From Bog-532 sp963830385 (GTDB lineage Bacteria; Actinomycetota; Actinomycetes; Streptosporangiales; Streptosporangiaceae): 64,000 bases of DNA. Location: NCBI GenBank assembly GCA_963830385.1, contig CAWHMD010000002.1, positions 992,001-1,056,000 of the forward strand. Reading direction: 5' to 3'. Position numbers and translations under genes: made by a program. Of the stretch, positions 17,317-24,414 are shown in pieces (the stretch's first letter is position 1; every line of letters begins with the position of its first letter). The notes below the pieces were generated by a model that saw only the letters and a program-made list of their open reading frames with translations, was not told where the DNA came from and made no database searches.

Positions 17317-18150
17317 ATGACCACGACGTTCGCGGCGGCGACGGCGGTGATGGCGGCCGGGCCCGGCTGCTACGAGGCGGAGTTGCTGCGCGAGTACGCG
17401 ATCGGCGGGACCAAGCCGAACGGCGGCTACCTGCTGGCCTGCCTGGGCCGGGCGGCGCTGGCGGCCGCCCGGGAGGCGGGATCCGGGCACGAGCACGTGA
17501 TCGCGGCCGGCGCTCAGTTCTTCCGCTCGCCCGACGTCGGGCCGGCCAGGATCGGCACCACCGTGCTGCGCGCGGGCCGGACCGCGACCCAGGTCAGCGC
17601 CGCCATCAGCCACGACGGCGGGCCCGGGGTGCAGGCCCAGTTCACGCTGGCCACACTGCCGGCCGGCGGCCAGCCGTACTGGGGCGGCATCGATCCGGTC
17701 GAGCTGCCGCCGATCGAGGAGTGCCAGCCGCTGTTCCGCGACGACCGGCGCGGCGTCTCGATCAGCTTCGACCCGGCCGCGGCCCTCGCGTTCACCCCGG
17801 ACGGCCCGGTGGTGACCGGCGGCGGGGAGCTCCGGGCCTGGCTGCGCGACACCGAAACCGGTGTGCTGGACCCGGCCGGGCTGCTGTTCGCCGCGGACGC
17901 GCTGCCGCCGGCCACCCTCGGCGTCGTGCCCAGCAACTGGGTGCCGACCCTGGACCTGACCGTCTACATCCGCGCCCTCCCGGCCGCGGGCCCGCTCCGC
18001 ATCCGCATGCGGGCCCAGGTCATCCAGGACGGTTTCGCCGACGAGGTGTGCGAGGGGTGGGACTCAGCGGGGCGTCTGGTGTACCAGTCCACCCAGCTGG
18101 CCGCGCTGCGCCTGCCTACGGGACCCGGCGGGGGAAGATCAGGCCGGTGA
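17317..18150 (+). CDS. TesB-like double-hotdog thioesterase family protein
   Basis: A 277-residue protein whose two halves look like hotdog folds: GGYLLACLGRAALAAAREAG in the first, and NWVPTLDLTVYIRALPAAGP with CEGWDSAGRLVYQSTQLAAL in the second. This matches the acyl-CoA thioesterase-like family (PF13622 type). The closing segment (Asp-Ser-Gly-Arg-Leu-Val) is characteristic. The natural acyl-CoA substrate is unknown. The ATG has no clear ribosome site. The gene is followed closely by a HAD phosphatase gene, possibly in one transcript. Confidence 0.82.
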   Translation: MTTTFAAATAVMAAGPGCYEAELLREYAIGGTKPNGGYLLACLGRAALAAAREAGSGHEHVIAAGAQFFRSPDVGPARIGTTVLRAGRTATQVSAAISHDGGPGVQAQFTLATLPAGGQPYWGGIDPVELPPIEECQPLFRDDRRGVSISFDPAAALAFTPDGPVVTGGGELRAWLRDTETGVLDPAGLLFAADALPPATLGVVPSNWVPTLDLTVYIRALPAAGPLRIRMRAQVIQDGFADEVCEGWDSAGRLVYQSTQLAALRLPTGPGGGRSGR

Positions 18151-18176
18151 GCACGGCCCCGATAAGGTCGGGCGGC

Positions 18177-18824
18177 ATGCGGACCTTCCTGTTCGACATC
18201 GACGGCACCCTGGTGGACTCGTCGGCGGCCGTGGAACGGGCGTGGCGCCAGGTGGCGGCGGAGTTCGGGGCGGACGGTGACGCGATCGTGGCCAGCTGCC
18301 ACGGGCGGCGGAGCATCGACACGGTCCGGGAGTTCTTCCCGCCGCCGGACCGGGCGGCCGTGCAGGAGCGGGTCACCGCCCTGGAGCTGGCGTCCACCGA
18401 CGTCACCGCCTGCCGGGGCGCGGCCGGCCTGCTGGCCGCCCTGGACGGGCAGCCGTGGGCGGCCGTCACCTCGGGACCGCGGCCGCTGATGACCGCCCGG
18501 CTGGGCCTGGCCGGCCTGCCGGTACCGGCCGTGCTCGTCACCGCCGAGGACGTCGAGCAGGGTAAGCCCGCTCCCGACGGCTACCTGCGGGCGGCGCGGG
18601 CGCTCGGCGTGGCCGCCGCCGGCTGCGTGGTGGTCGAGGACTCACCGGCCGGGGTGGCGGCCGGCAAGGCGGCCGGGGCGCTGGTCGCGGCCGTCACCAC
18701 CACCCACCCGGCCGGCGCGCTGCGCTCGGCCGATCTGGTGGTGGCCGGCCTGCCCGAGGTCGCCCAGGCCCTTGGCTACAGTTTCCTGGGCGGTGCGCTC
18801 GAGGGTGCGCCGGACAGAGACTGA
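18177..18824 (+). CDS. HAD-superfamily phosphatase (sugar-phosphatase like)
   Basis: A 215-residue HAD hydrolase. Motif I is FLFDIDGTLVDSS (nucleophile and acid Asp), motif II VTSGP, motif III lysine in EDVEQGKPAPDGYL, motif IV VVVEDSPAGVAAGKAAGA. The helical cap between motifs I and II fits the beta-phosphoglucomutase/sugar-phosphatase group. ATG 18177 is preferred. A GTG at 18147 would overlap the upstream stop by 4 bp and add ten residues, and cannot be excluded. Confidence 0.9.
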   Translation: MRTFLFDIDGTLVDSSAAVERAWRQVAAEFGADGDAIVASCHGRRSIDTVREFFPPPDRAAVQERVTALELASTDVTACRGAAGLLAALDGQPWAAVTSGPRPLMTARLGLAGLPVPAVLVTAEDVEQGKPAPDGYLRAARALGVAAAGCVVVEDSPAGVAAGKAAGALVAAVTTTHPAGALRSADLVVAGLPEVAQALGYSFLGGALEGAPDRD

Positions 18825-18837
18825 CCAGGAGGCGGGC

Positions 18838-19599
18838 ATGGCGGTACTGGACCAGACGGTGGCGCTGGTGACCGGGGCGAGCAGCGGCATCGGCCGGGCC
18901 ACCGCCCGGCGGCTGGCGGCCGAGGGCGCCGCCGTCGCCATCGCCGCCCGGCGCCAGGACCGGCTGGAGGAGCTGGCGGCCGAGATCAAGGCCAGCGGCG
19001 GGCGGGCGCTGCCGATCGAGGCCGACCTGACCGACCGTGAGCAGGCCGGGAACGTGGTCGAGCGGACGGTCAGCGAGCTCGGGCGGCTGGACACGGTGGT
19101 CAACAACGCGGGCGTGATGCTGCTCGGTCCCGCGCTCGGGACCCCGGTGGAGGACTGGGACGCGATGATCCAGCTGAACGTCCAGGCTCAGCTGCACGTG
19201 ACCCACGCGGCGCTGCCGCACCTGGTCACCGCGGCCGCCGGCGGCCCGCGCCGGATCGCCGACCTGGTCACGATCAGCTCGACCGCGGGCCGGGTGGCCC
19301 GGCCCGCGGCCAGCGTGTACGCGCTGACCAAGTTCGGGGTGACCGCGTTCTCCGAGTCGCTGCGCCAGGAGCTGATCGGCCAGCGCGTCCGGGTCAGCGT
19401 GGTCGAGCCGGGCACGGTCGACACCGAGCTGGTCACCCACAACCGCGACGAGGTGCGGGCGGCCGCCGAACGCCAGACGGCCGCGATCGAGCCGCTCCAC
19501 CCCGGCGACATCGCCGACGCGGTGGCCTACATCGTGACCCGGGACCGCCGGGTCGCCGTCAACGAGCTGCTGGTCCGCGCGGCCGAGCAGACCTGGTAG
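18838..19599 (+). CDS. SDR-family oxidoreductase
   Basis: A 253-residue classical short-chain dehydrogenase: cofactor motif VTGASSGIG, NNAG as VVNNAGVML, catalytic Ser in VTISSTAG and YxxxK as YALTK. AARRQDR after the second strand suggests NADP preference (Arg pair). The C-terminal part HPGDIADAVAYIVTRDRRVA matches the clavulanate-dehydrogenase-like subgroup. AGGAGG lies six bases before the ATG. It sits 13 bp after the HAD gene. Confidence 0.92.
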   Translation: MAVLDQTVALVTGASSGIGRATARRLAAEGAAVAIAARRQDRLEELAAEIKASGGRALPIEADLTDREQAGNVVERTVSELGRLDTVVNNAGVMLLGPALGTPVEDWDAMIQLNVQAQLHVTHAALPHLVTAAAGGPRRIADLVTISSTAGRVARPAASVYALTKFGVTAFSESLRQELIGQRVRVSVVEPGTVDTELVTHNRDEVRAAAERQTAAIEPLHPGDIADAVAYIVTRDRRVAVNELLVRAAEQTW

Positions 19600-19630
19600 C
19601 CGCGACCGGGCGGGTCCACACCGCGGCGAC

Positions 19631-19720
19631 CGGCCGAGGATCATCGCGCTGACCACATTCGACGCCGACGGCGCCACCAATGCGGAGATCGCGGTCGTCG
19701 TCCGCAACACGCCCCGGTAG
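19631..19720 (+). pseudogene. Tiny response-regulator relic
   Basis: A stretch of 29 codons reads PRIIALTTFDADG and then ATNAEIAVVVRN before a stop. LTTFDAD is the usual strand-4 segment of NarL-type receiver domains, and the NAEIA piece resembles their LuxR helix-turn-helix, so two distant parts of a regulator gene seem fused by deletion. There is no start codon or ribosome site. It lies in the gap between the SDR and the HxlR gene. Confidence 0.45.
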
Positions 19721-19732
19721 CCCGGCCGCGGG

Positions 19733-20278
19733 TCAGGCGTGCAGCGGTTCCAGCAGCCGGTGCGGGGTGGCCAGCGCCTCGGTGACCGGATCGGTCGCGC
19801 CGGACGCGGTCAGGCCGGGCCCGGGCGCCACCACCAGGTCGGTAACCGGGACGTCCTGGCCGCAGGCGGTGCAGATCCCGCCGGTGGTCACCAGCGCGTC
19901 GTCGGCCTGGTGCCGGAACACCCGCCGCGGGCCGCCGGCCGAGTAGTGCTCGTCACCCCAGTCGAGCAGCGTGCGGACGACCGGCCATAGCTCAAGACCC
20001 TTGCCGGTCAGCACGTATTCGGTGTGGCCGTGGTGACCGGGGATCCCGGCCAGCACCCCGGACCCGGTCAGCGATCCGAGCCGGTCGGACAGGACCGCCC
20101 GCGGCACGCCCAGATGGGCGGCGAAGTCGCCGAACCGGCGGACCCCGAAGAAGCTGTCCCGCAGGATCAGCAGCGTCCAGCGCTCGCCCACCACCTCGAG
20201 CGCCCGGGCCAGCGAGCAGTGCTGGCCGGCGTAGTCCTTACCCAGCGGCATATCGCCAGCATAGCCTTTTTGGTTCAT
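19733..20278 (-). CDS. HxlR-family transcriptional regulator
   Basis: A 181-residue winged-helix regulator. The HxlR domain covers residues about 18-110: HCSLARALEVVGERWTLLIL, RDSFFGVRRFGDFAAHLGVP and the Cys22-type position near the N-terminus. The C-terminal 70 residues contain a CxxC pair in GGICTACGQDVPV, possibly a metal site. The gene is divergent from the MFS pump at 20353 and their shared region holds an inverted repeat, so it probably represses the pump. ATG 20278 is used; an internal ATG at 20251 is possible. Confidence 0.9.
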   Translation of the reverse strand: MNQKGYAGDMPLGKDYAGQHCSLARALEVVGERWTLLILRDSFFGVRRFGDFAAHLGVPRAVLSDRLGSLTGSGVLAGIPGHHGHTEYVLTGKGLELWPVVRTLLDWGDEHYSAGGPRRVFRHQADDALVTTGGICTACGQDVPVTDLVVAPGPGLTASGATDPVTEALATPHRLLEPLHA

Positions 20279-20331
20279 TGACCGAACCGCATGGAATGAG
20301 TACAGTCATCCCCTGGTACGGTCATTGAACC
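20272..20331. promoter_or_regulatory. Divergent hxlR/MFS promoter with paired operators
   Basis: Two 13-bp arms, GGTTCATTGACCG (20272-20284) and CGGTCATTGAACC (20319-20331), are inverted copies with one mismatch, 34 bp apart. Between them a good plus-strand promoter is visible: TTGACC (20278-20283), 17-bp spacer, TACAGT (20301-20306). The left arm covers the -35 box and the right arm lies just past the expected transcript start, so a regulator bound at both would close the promoter. The left arm also contains the HxlR gene's start codon. Confidence 0.65.
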
Positions 20332-20352
20332 AACCCTCAGGAGTCCCCCGTC

Positions 20353-21792
20353 ATGACGACGACCGCGGGCAATCTCGCGGCCGGCTCGCCACCCGCCACC
20401 GAAGACCGGGGACACCCGAAGCGCTGGCGCATCCTGGCGGTGCTGGGCGCGGTGGCGTTCATGGCCCAGCTCGATCTGTTCATCGTCAACATCGCGGTGC
20501 CCGCCATCGGCCGCTCGTTCGGCGGCAGCCTCGACGGGCTGTCCTGGGTGCTCAACGCCTACGCGATCGTGTTCGCGGCGCTGCTGGTGCCGGCCGGGCG
20601 GCTGGCCGACCACTTCGGCCGGCGGCGGTTCCTGCTGATCGGGGTGGCCGTCTTCACCCTCGCCTCGGCCGCCTGCGCGGCCGCCCCGTCGCTGGCGATC
20701 CTGGTCGCGGCCCGGGCCGTGCAGGCGGTCGGCGCGGCGATGATCGTGCCCACCTCGCTGGGCCTGCTCTACCCCTCGTTCCCCAAGCGCCAGCACGCCA
20801 CCGTCGTCGGCATCTGGGCCGGGGTCGCCGCCGTGGCCGGGTCGTCCGGCCCGCCCGTCGGCGGCCTGCTGGTCGAGGCCAGCTGGCGCTGGATCTTCCT
20901 CATCAACGTGCCGATCGGCGCGGCCACGCTGGTGGCCGGCTGGCGGCTGCTGCCCGAGGTCCGGGCCGAGAAGGGCGCCCGGCTGCCGGACGGCGTGTCG
21001 GCCGTGCTGCTGCTGGCCGCGGTCAGCCTGCTGGTGCTGGCCACCGTGGAAGGACCGGACTGGGGCTGGGGGAGCGCCCGCTTTGCCGGGCTGCTGGCCG
21101 TCGCGGTCGCGGCCATCGCCCTCACCGTGGCGCGGACGATCCGGCACCCGCACGCCCTGATCGAGAAGAGCCTGTTCACCAGCCGGCCGTTCACGTTCGC
21201 GACGATCGCGCTGTTCCTGTTCTTCGTGGGCTTCGCCATCTTCCTGCTCAACGGCACGCTCTTCCTGCAGGACGAGTGGCACTACAGCCCGGTGCGGGCC
21301 GGGCTGGCGATCATGCCCGGACCGGTCACGGCGGCGGTGTTCGCGGTCAACGCCGGGCGGCTGGCCCGCCGGTTCGGCCGGGTCTGGCCCGCCGTGGTGG
21401 GCACGTCGTGCATGGCCATCGCCGCGATCATCTGGCTGTCGCTGACCACGGCTCATCCGGCCTACGTGACCGCGATCCTGCCCGGCATGCTGGTCGGCGG
21501 GGTGTCGGCCGGTCTGACCCAGGCGCCGCTGTTCGCCGCGGCCGGCACGCTACCGCCGGACCGGGCCACCACCGGCAGCGCCGTGCTCAACATGGCCCGC
21601 CAGGTCGGCAGCGCGGTCGGGGTGGCGGTGGTGGTGGTCGCGGTCGGCACCGGGGCCCGGCCCACGCTGGCCGGGTACCACCACGCCTGGATCGCCGAAG
21701 CGATCGCGGGCCTCCTCGCGGCGCTGGCGGCGGCCGGCTCGGGCTGGCGGTCGCGCGGCGCCGGCGGTCGCCGGGCCGGCGTATCGTCGTAG
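20353..21792 (+). CDS. MFS drug exporter, 14-TM DHA2 (EmrB/QacA) type
   Basis: A 479-residue polytopic exporter. After a 30-residue cytoplasmic start, helix 1 is ILAVLGAVAFMAQLDLFIVN, with the DHA2-typical Asp in AQLDLFIVNIAVPAI. Motif A is LADHFGRRRFLLIG and motif C is GIWAGVAAVAGSSGPPVGGL. About 14 helices are predicted. AGGAG lies nine bases before the ATG. Substrate unknown; control by the divergent HxlR regulator is likely from the shared operator region. Confidence 0.92.
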   Translation: MTTTAGNLAAGSPPATEDRGHPKRWRILAVLGAVAFMAQLDLFIVNIAVPAIGRSFGGSLDGLSWVLNAYAIVFAALLVPAGRLADHFGRRRFLLIGVAVFTLASAACAAAPSLAILVAARAVQAVGAAMIVPTSLGLLYPSFPKRQHATVVGIWAGVAAVAGSSGPPVGGLLVEASWRWIFLINVPIGAATLVAGWRLLPEVRAEKGARLPDGVSAVLLLAAVSLLVLATVEGPDWGWGSARFAGLLAVAVAAIALTVARTIRHPHALIEKSLFTSRPFTFATIALFLFFVGFAIFLLNGTLFLQDEWHYSPVRAGLAIMPGPVTAAVFAVNAGRLARRFGRVWPAVVGTSCMAIAAIIWLSLTTAHPAYVTAILPGMLVGGVSAGLTQAPLFAAAGTLPPDRATTGSAVLNMARQVGSAVGVAVVVVAVGTGARPTLAGYHHAWIAEAIAGLLAALAAAGSGWRSRGAGGRRAGVSS

Positions 21793-21832
21793 GCGCCTAC
21801 CCAATCCGAGCCATGCCGGGAGGTGGCACAGC

Positions 21833-22504
21833 GTGTTCGAGAGGTTCACCGACCGCGCACGACGGACGATCGTCCAGGCCCAGGAGGAGTCCCGCGCGCT
21901 GCGCCACGACTACATCGGTCCCGAGCACATCCTGCTGGCGCTGGTGCACGAGGGCCAGGGCCTCGGCCTGCGGATGCTGACCGACCTGGGCATCACCGAG
22001 GACCGGGTACGCGATCAGCTGAACCTGACCGCGAATACCGACCACGACCCGCCGTCCGGGCACATCCCCTTCACCCCGCAGGCCAAGCAGACGCTCGAGC
22101 TGTCGCTGCGCGAGGCGCTGCAGCTCGGCGACCGCCACATCGGCACCGAGCACATCCTCCTCGGCCTGATCCGGCAGGACGAGGGGCCGGCCACGGACGC
22201 CCTACAGAAGCTGGGCGTGACCCTGGACGAGGCGCGCATCCAGATGATCAGGCTGCGCCCGGCCGGCTCCGGCCGGACCCGCGTCGCCACCGAGCCCGGC
22301 GAGCCCGGCGAGATCGTGCAGGCACTGGACGAGCCGCTGCGGCCCGAGGCGGAGTCGATGCGGGCCGGCGTCGAATCGCTGCGGCAGGAGATCGGCCGGC
22401 TGCGCGCGCTGCTCCAGCGGCACGGCATCGACCCGGATGAGGACGCCGACCCGGGCGAGAATGGCGGCGCGGGCGGGAACGGCGGGCCCGCTTCCACGGC
22501 TTAG
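21833..22504 (+). CDS. Clp N-domain protein (stand-alone ClpC N-terminus-like)
   Basis: A 223-residue protein with two Clp-N repeats: MFERFTDRARRTIVQAQEES with DYIGPEHILLALVHEGQGLG, then FTPQAKQTLELSLREALQLG with HIGTEHILLGLIRQDEGPAT. No AAA+ ATPase module follows. The C-terminus has a short predicted coiled coil (SMRAGVESLRQEIGRLRALL) and a Gly/Asn/acidic tail. Such proteins may act as adaptors or decoys for ClpC-bound substrates (inference). The GTG start has GGGAGGT upstream at good spacing. Confidence 0.9.
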   Translation: MFERFTDRARRTIVQAQEESRALRHDYIGPEHILLALVHEGQGLGLRMLTDLGITEDRVRDQLNLTANTDHDPPSGHIPFTPQAKQTLELSLREALQLGDRHIGTEHILLGLIRQDEGPATDALQKLGVTLDEARIQMIRLRPAGSGRTRVATEPGEPGEIVQALDEPLRPEAESMRAGVESLRQEIGRLRALLQRHGIDPDEDADPGENGGAGGNGGPASTA

Positions 22505-22518
22505 CCGCGGCCGGCCGC

Positions 22519-23172
22519 TCAGGCGCGGTTGGCCGCGGCGATCAGCGGCGGGATCTCGGCCAGCGAGGTGACCTGCCAGTCGGCGGTCCCGGCCAGGTCC
22601 GGGTGGTGGGCCCAGATGTGGCCCCAGGGCCCGCGGCGCAGGTAGATCGTGCGCAAGCCCGCGGCCCTGGCCGGCTTCATGTCGTTGTCGACGCGGTCAC
22701 CGACGTAGGCGATCCGGTCCGGGGGGAACGGCACGGCCGCGACGACCGCCGCGAAGAACCGCGGGTCCGGCTTGTTCACCCCCCAGTCCTGCGAGGTCTC
22801 GATCAGATCGACCGGCAGGTCCATGGCCCGCAGCAGGTCACCGGCGGTGGACGGCTGGTTCCCGGCGATCCCGACCCAGATTCCCAGGTCGTGCAGGGCC
22901 GCCAGGCAGGGCCGGGTGTCCGGGTACAGGTCGGCCTCGGTGAACTCATCCTCGAGGCCGGCCTCGGCCCGCCGCTGCCGCTCGGTGGCCAGGTCGAAGC
23001 CCGGCTTGAAGTGGCCGAACACGTCGCGGAACTCCCGCCCGGTGGCCACCATCGCGCCGAACATCGCGGAAAATGTGTGCCGGGGGACGCCGAGCCAGTC
23101 GGCCCACGCCGCATTCTGTCTTGTTTCGTCGATGAGCGTCTCGCCCACATCGAAGACGACCGCGTCGATCAC
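22519..23172 (-). CDS. HAD-superfamily hydrolase
   Basis: A 217-residue HAD protein. Motif I is AVVFDVGETLIDE (Asp nucleophile; the second Asp of DxD is replaced by Gly-Glu, as in haloacid-dehalogenase-like members), motif II GIAGNQP, motif III lysine in WGVNKPDPRFF and motif IV YVGDRVDNDMKPARAAG. The substrate cannot be inferred. The GTG start at 23172 has no close ribosome site. A Ser-to-Asn change in motif II (usual hhhT/S) fits a subfamily trait. Confidence 0.88.
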   Translation of the reverse strand: MIDAVVFDVGETLIDETRQNAAWADWLGVPRHTFSAMFGAMVATGREFRDVFGHFKPGFDLATERQRRAEAGLEDEFTEADLYPDTRPCLAALHDLGIWVGIAGNQPSTAGDLLRAMDLPVDLIETSQDWGVNKPDPRFFAAVVAAVPFPPDRIAYVGDRVDNDMKPARAAGLRTIYLRRGPWGHIWAHHPDLAGTADWQVTSLAEIPPLIAAANRA

Positions 23173-23205
23173 CGGAGCAGTCTACGAGCCCGCCGCCGGC
23201 CCTGC

Positions 23206-23511
23206 TCAGAGTGGCAGGCGGGCGGCCGGGCGCCGGTGCAACTGCAGCGTGGCCAGCGCGACCAGGGCCCCACCGCCGGCCAGCCAGATGGCCACCGCGA
23301 TCCAGCCCCAGCGCGGCGCGCCGTACACCACGCCGATCAGCTCAAGCAGGCCCGCCGCCAGGAACACGAGCCCCATCACAAACGTGAACTGGGGCGTCCC
23401 GGGCTTCAGAGACCTGAGCCTTCCGCTGCGTCGCACGGCCTGCGTCTTACCCTTCTGACGTCCGCCAAACTCACCACGTATAACGGTGCCGCAACTCTCC
23501 GGGTTCGACAC
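23206..23511 (-). CDS. Small two-helix membrane protein
   Basis: A 101-residue protein with two hydrophobic segments, FTFVMGLVFLAAGLLELIGV and WGWIAVAIWLAGGGALVALA, joined by a short loop, and a basic N-terminal arm (GRQKGKTQAVRRSGRLRSL). Family unknown. The GTG start at 23511 is preceded eight bases upstream by TATAGT, so the transcript may be leaderless, a frequent arrangement in actinomycetes. No Shine-Dalgarno is visible. An origin at a later codon cannot be excluded. Confidence 0.6.
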   Translation of the reverse strand: MSNPESCGTVIRGEFGGRQKGKTQAVRRSGRLRSLKPGTPQFTFVMGLVFLAAGLLELIGVVYGAPRWGWIAVAIWLAGGGALVALATLQLHRRPAARLPL

Positions 23512-23748
23512 TTGAAATGACTATAAATCCTTATCCCTCCCGGTTCGATAGCCGTTGCCTGCAGGATTCCTGACCGCTCGGGAGACCATCCAGACGCCAG
23601 GGTCGCATGGGGTCAGTGGGACATGTGGGACGGCGCAGGACGACGCAGCTTTGCGGCGCCGCCCCCCATCGATGGCACCCGAGTGACACCAGAGCCGTAT
23701 GGGGCGCTCGTGACTCGGGAGCTTGAGGCTGGCATCGCCCCAGGCTGC

Positions 23749-24058
23749 GCGATGCCGCATTTGGGCTTGCTAGAACCGGCGCGATGCCGCATTTGGGCCG
23801 GTTGGGCCGAGGCGCACCCCGCGCGCGGGGTGGCCGGTGGCCACGGCGCCATGCCCGCGGGGTGGCTGGTTGGCCACGGCGCGCCACGCCTGCGGGGTGG
23901 CCGGTTAGGCCGAGGCGCACTCCGCGCGCGGGGTGGCCGGTTAGGCCGAGGCGCCATGCCCGCGGGGTGGCTGGTTGGCCACGGCGCGCCACGCCTGCGG
24001 GGGTGGCGGTTGGCCACGGCGCGTCCCACGCGCACGGGGTGGCCGGCCTGGCCGCATC
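23749..24058. repeat. Minisatellite of about seven 33-38 bp units
   Basis: Units begin at 23805, 23839, 23872, 23908, 23944, 23977 and 24012. Each starts GGCCACGG or GGCCGAGG, has a variable centre (CCATGCCC, GCCACGCCTG, ACTCCGCGCG) and ends GGGGTGGCYGGTT or a variant. Units of 33 and 36 bp alternate in an ordered way and two blocks look like a duplicated higher-order unit. An identical 18-bp pair, GCGATGCCGCATTTGGGC (23749-23766 and 23781-23798), precedes them. There are no unique spacers, so it is not a CRISPR array. Confidence 0.8.
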
Positions 24059-24298
24059 CCGTCGCCGTCGTCCCGCCAGCCGGATAAGCGGGCCGGACGG
24101 GACGGGTCAAGCCGCCCGGGTTTGGCGGCTTGAGGCGGCACGGCCGGTCTGCCCGGCTGCGCGGCGGGCGACGGCGGACCGGCAGGGGCCAGGCCAAAGA
24201 GGTCTTCCCTCCATCCCGGAGCCCGGAGCGCCCCGCCGGAGGCACAGCACTAACTCCCCCAAGCCAACACGAACTAACAAATATTCACGTTTCATGCC

Positions 24299-24361
24299 TT
24301 GACGAGCCCTTCACTCGCCGTTAAGTTACGGGAAAAAATAAGCCTTGATTAAAGCTTATTT
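24299..24361 (+). promoter_or_regulatory. AT-rich promoter region and leader hairpin of the glucanase lipoprotein
   Basis: TTGACG (24299-24304) followed about 16-17 bp later by a weak TTAAGT suggests a promoter. Downstream is a hairpin with 8-bp perfect arms AAATAAGC (24336-24343) and GCTTATTT (24354-24361) and a 10-base AT-rich loop. The hairpin would lie in the 5' leader of the next gene, or end transcripts entering from upstream. Confidence 0.45.
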
Positions 24362-24414
24362 GTGGGCGGTCGGCTGGTGGCGGGGCGGCCGACCCAGCTT
24401 GGAAAGGACTGCCG

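Larger units (their letters stand above)
23512..24414. other. Long non-coding stretch with repeats
   Basis: About 900 bp without a convincing gene. ORFs here are low-complexity Pro/Arg/Gly translations of the repeats in either strand. It contains an 18-bp direct repeat (23749-23766, 23781-23798), a minisatellite (23805-24058), and, close to the downstream lipoprotein gene, an AT-rich promoter/hairpin region. The GC content falls sharply after about 24240. Confidence 0.7.

Noticed and set aside
23805..24058. Possible CRISPR array
   Set aside because: Units are contiguous variants of each other with no unique spacers, and no cas gene is present.
23613..24302. Repeat-containing ORFs on both strands over the minisatellite
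   Set aside because: Pro/Arg/Gly-rich translations of the repeat in both strands, no ribosome site, and several unit lengths are not multiples of three.
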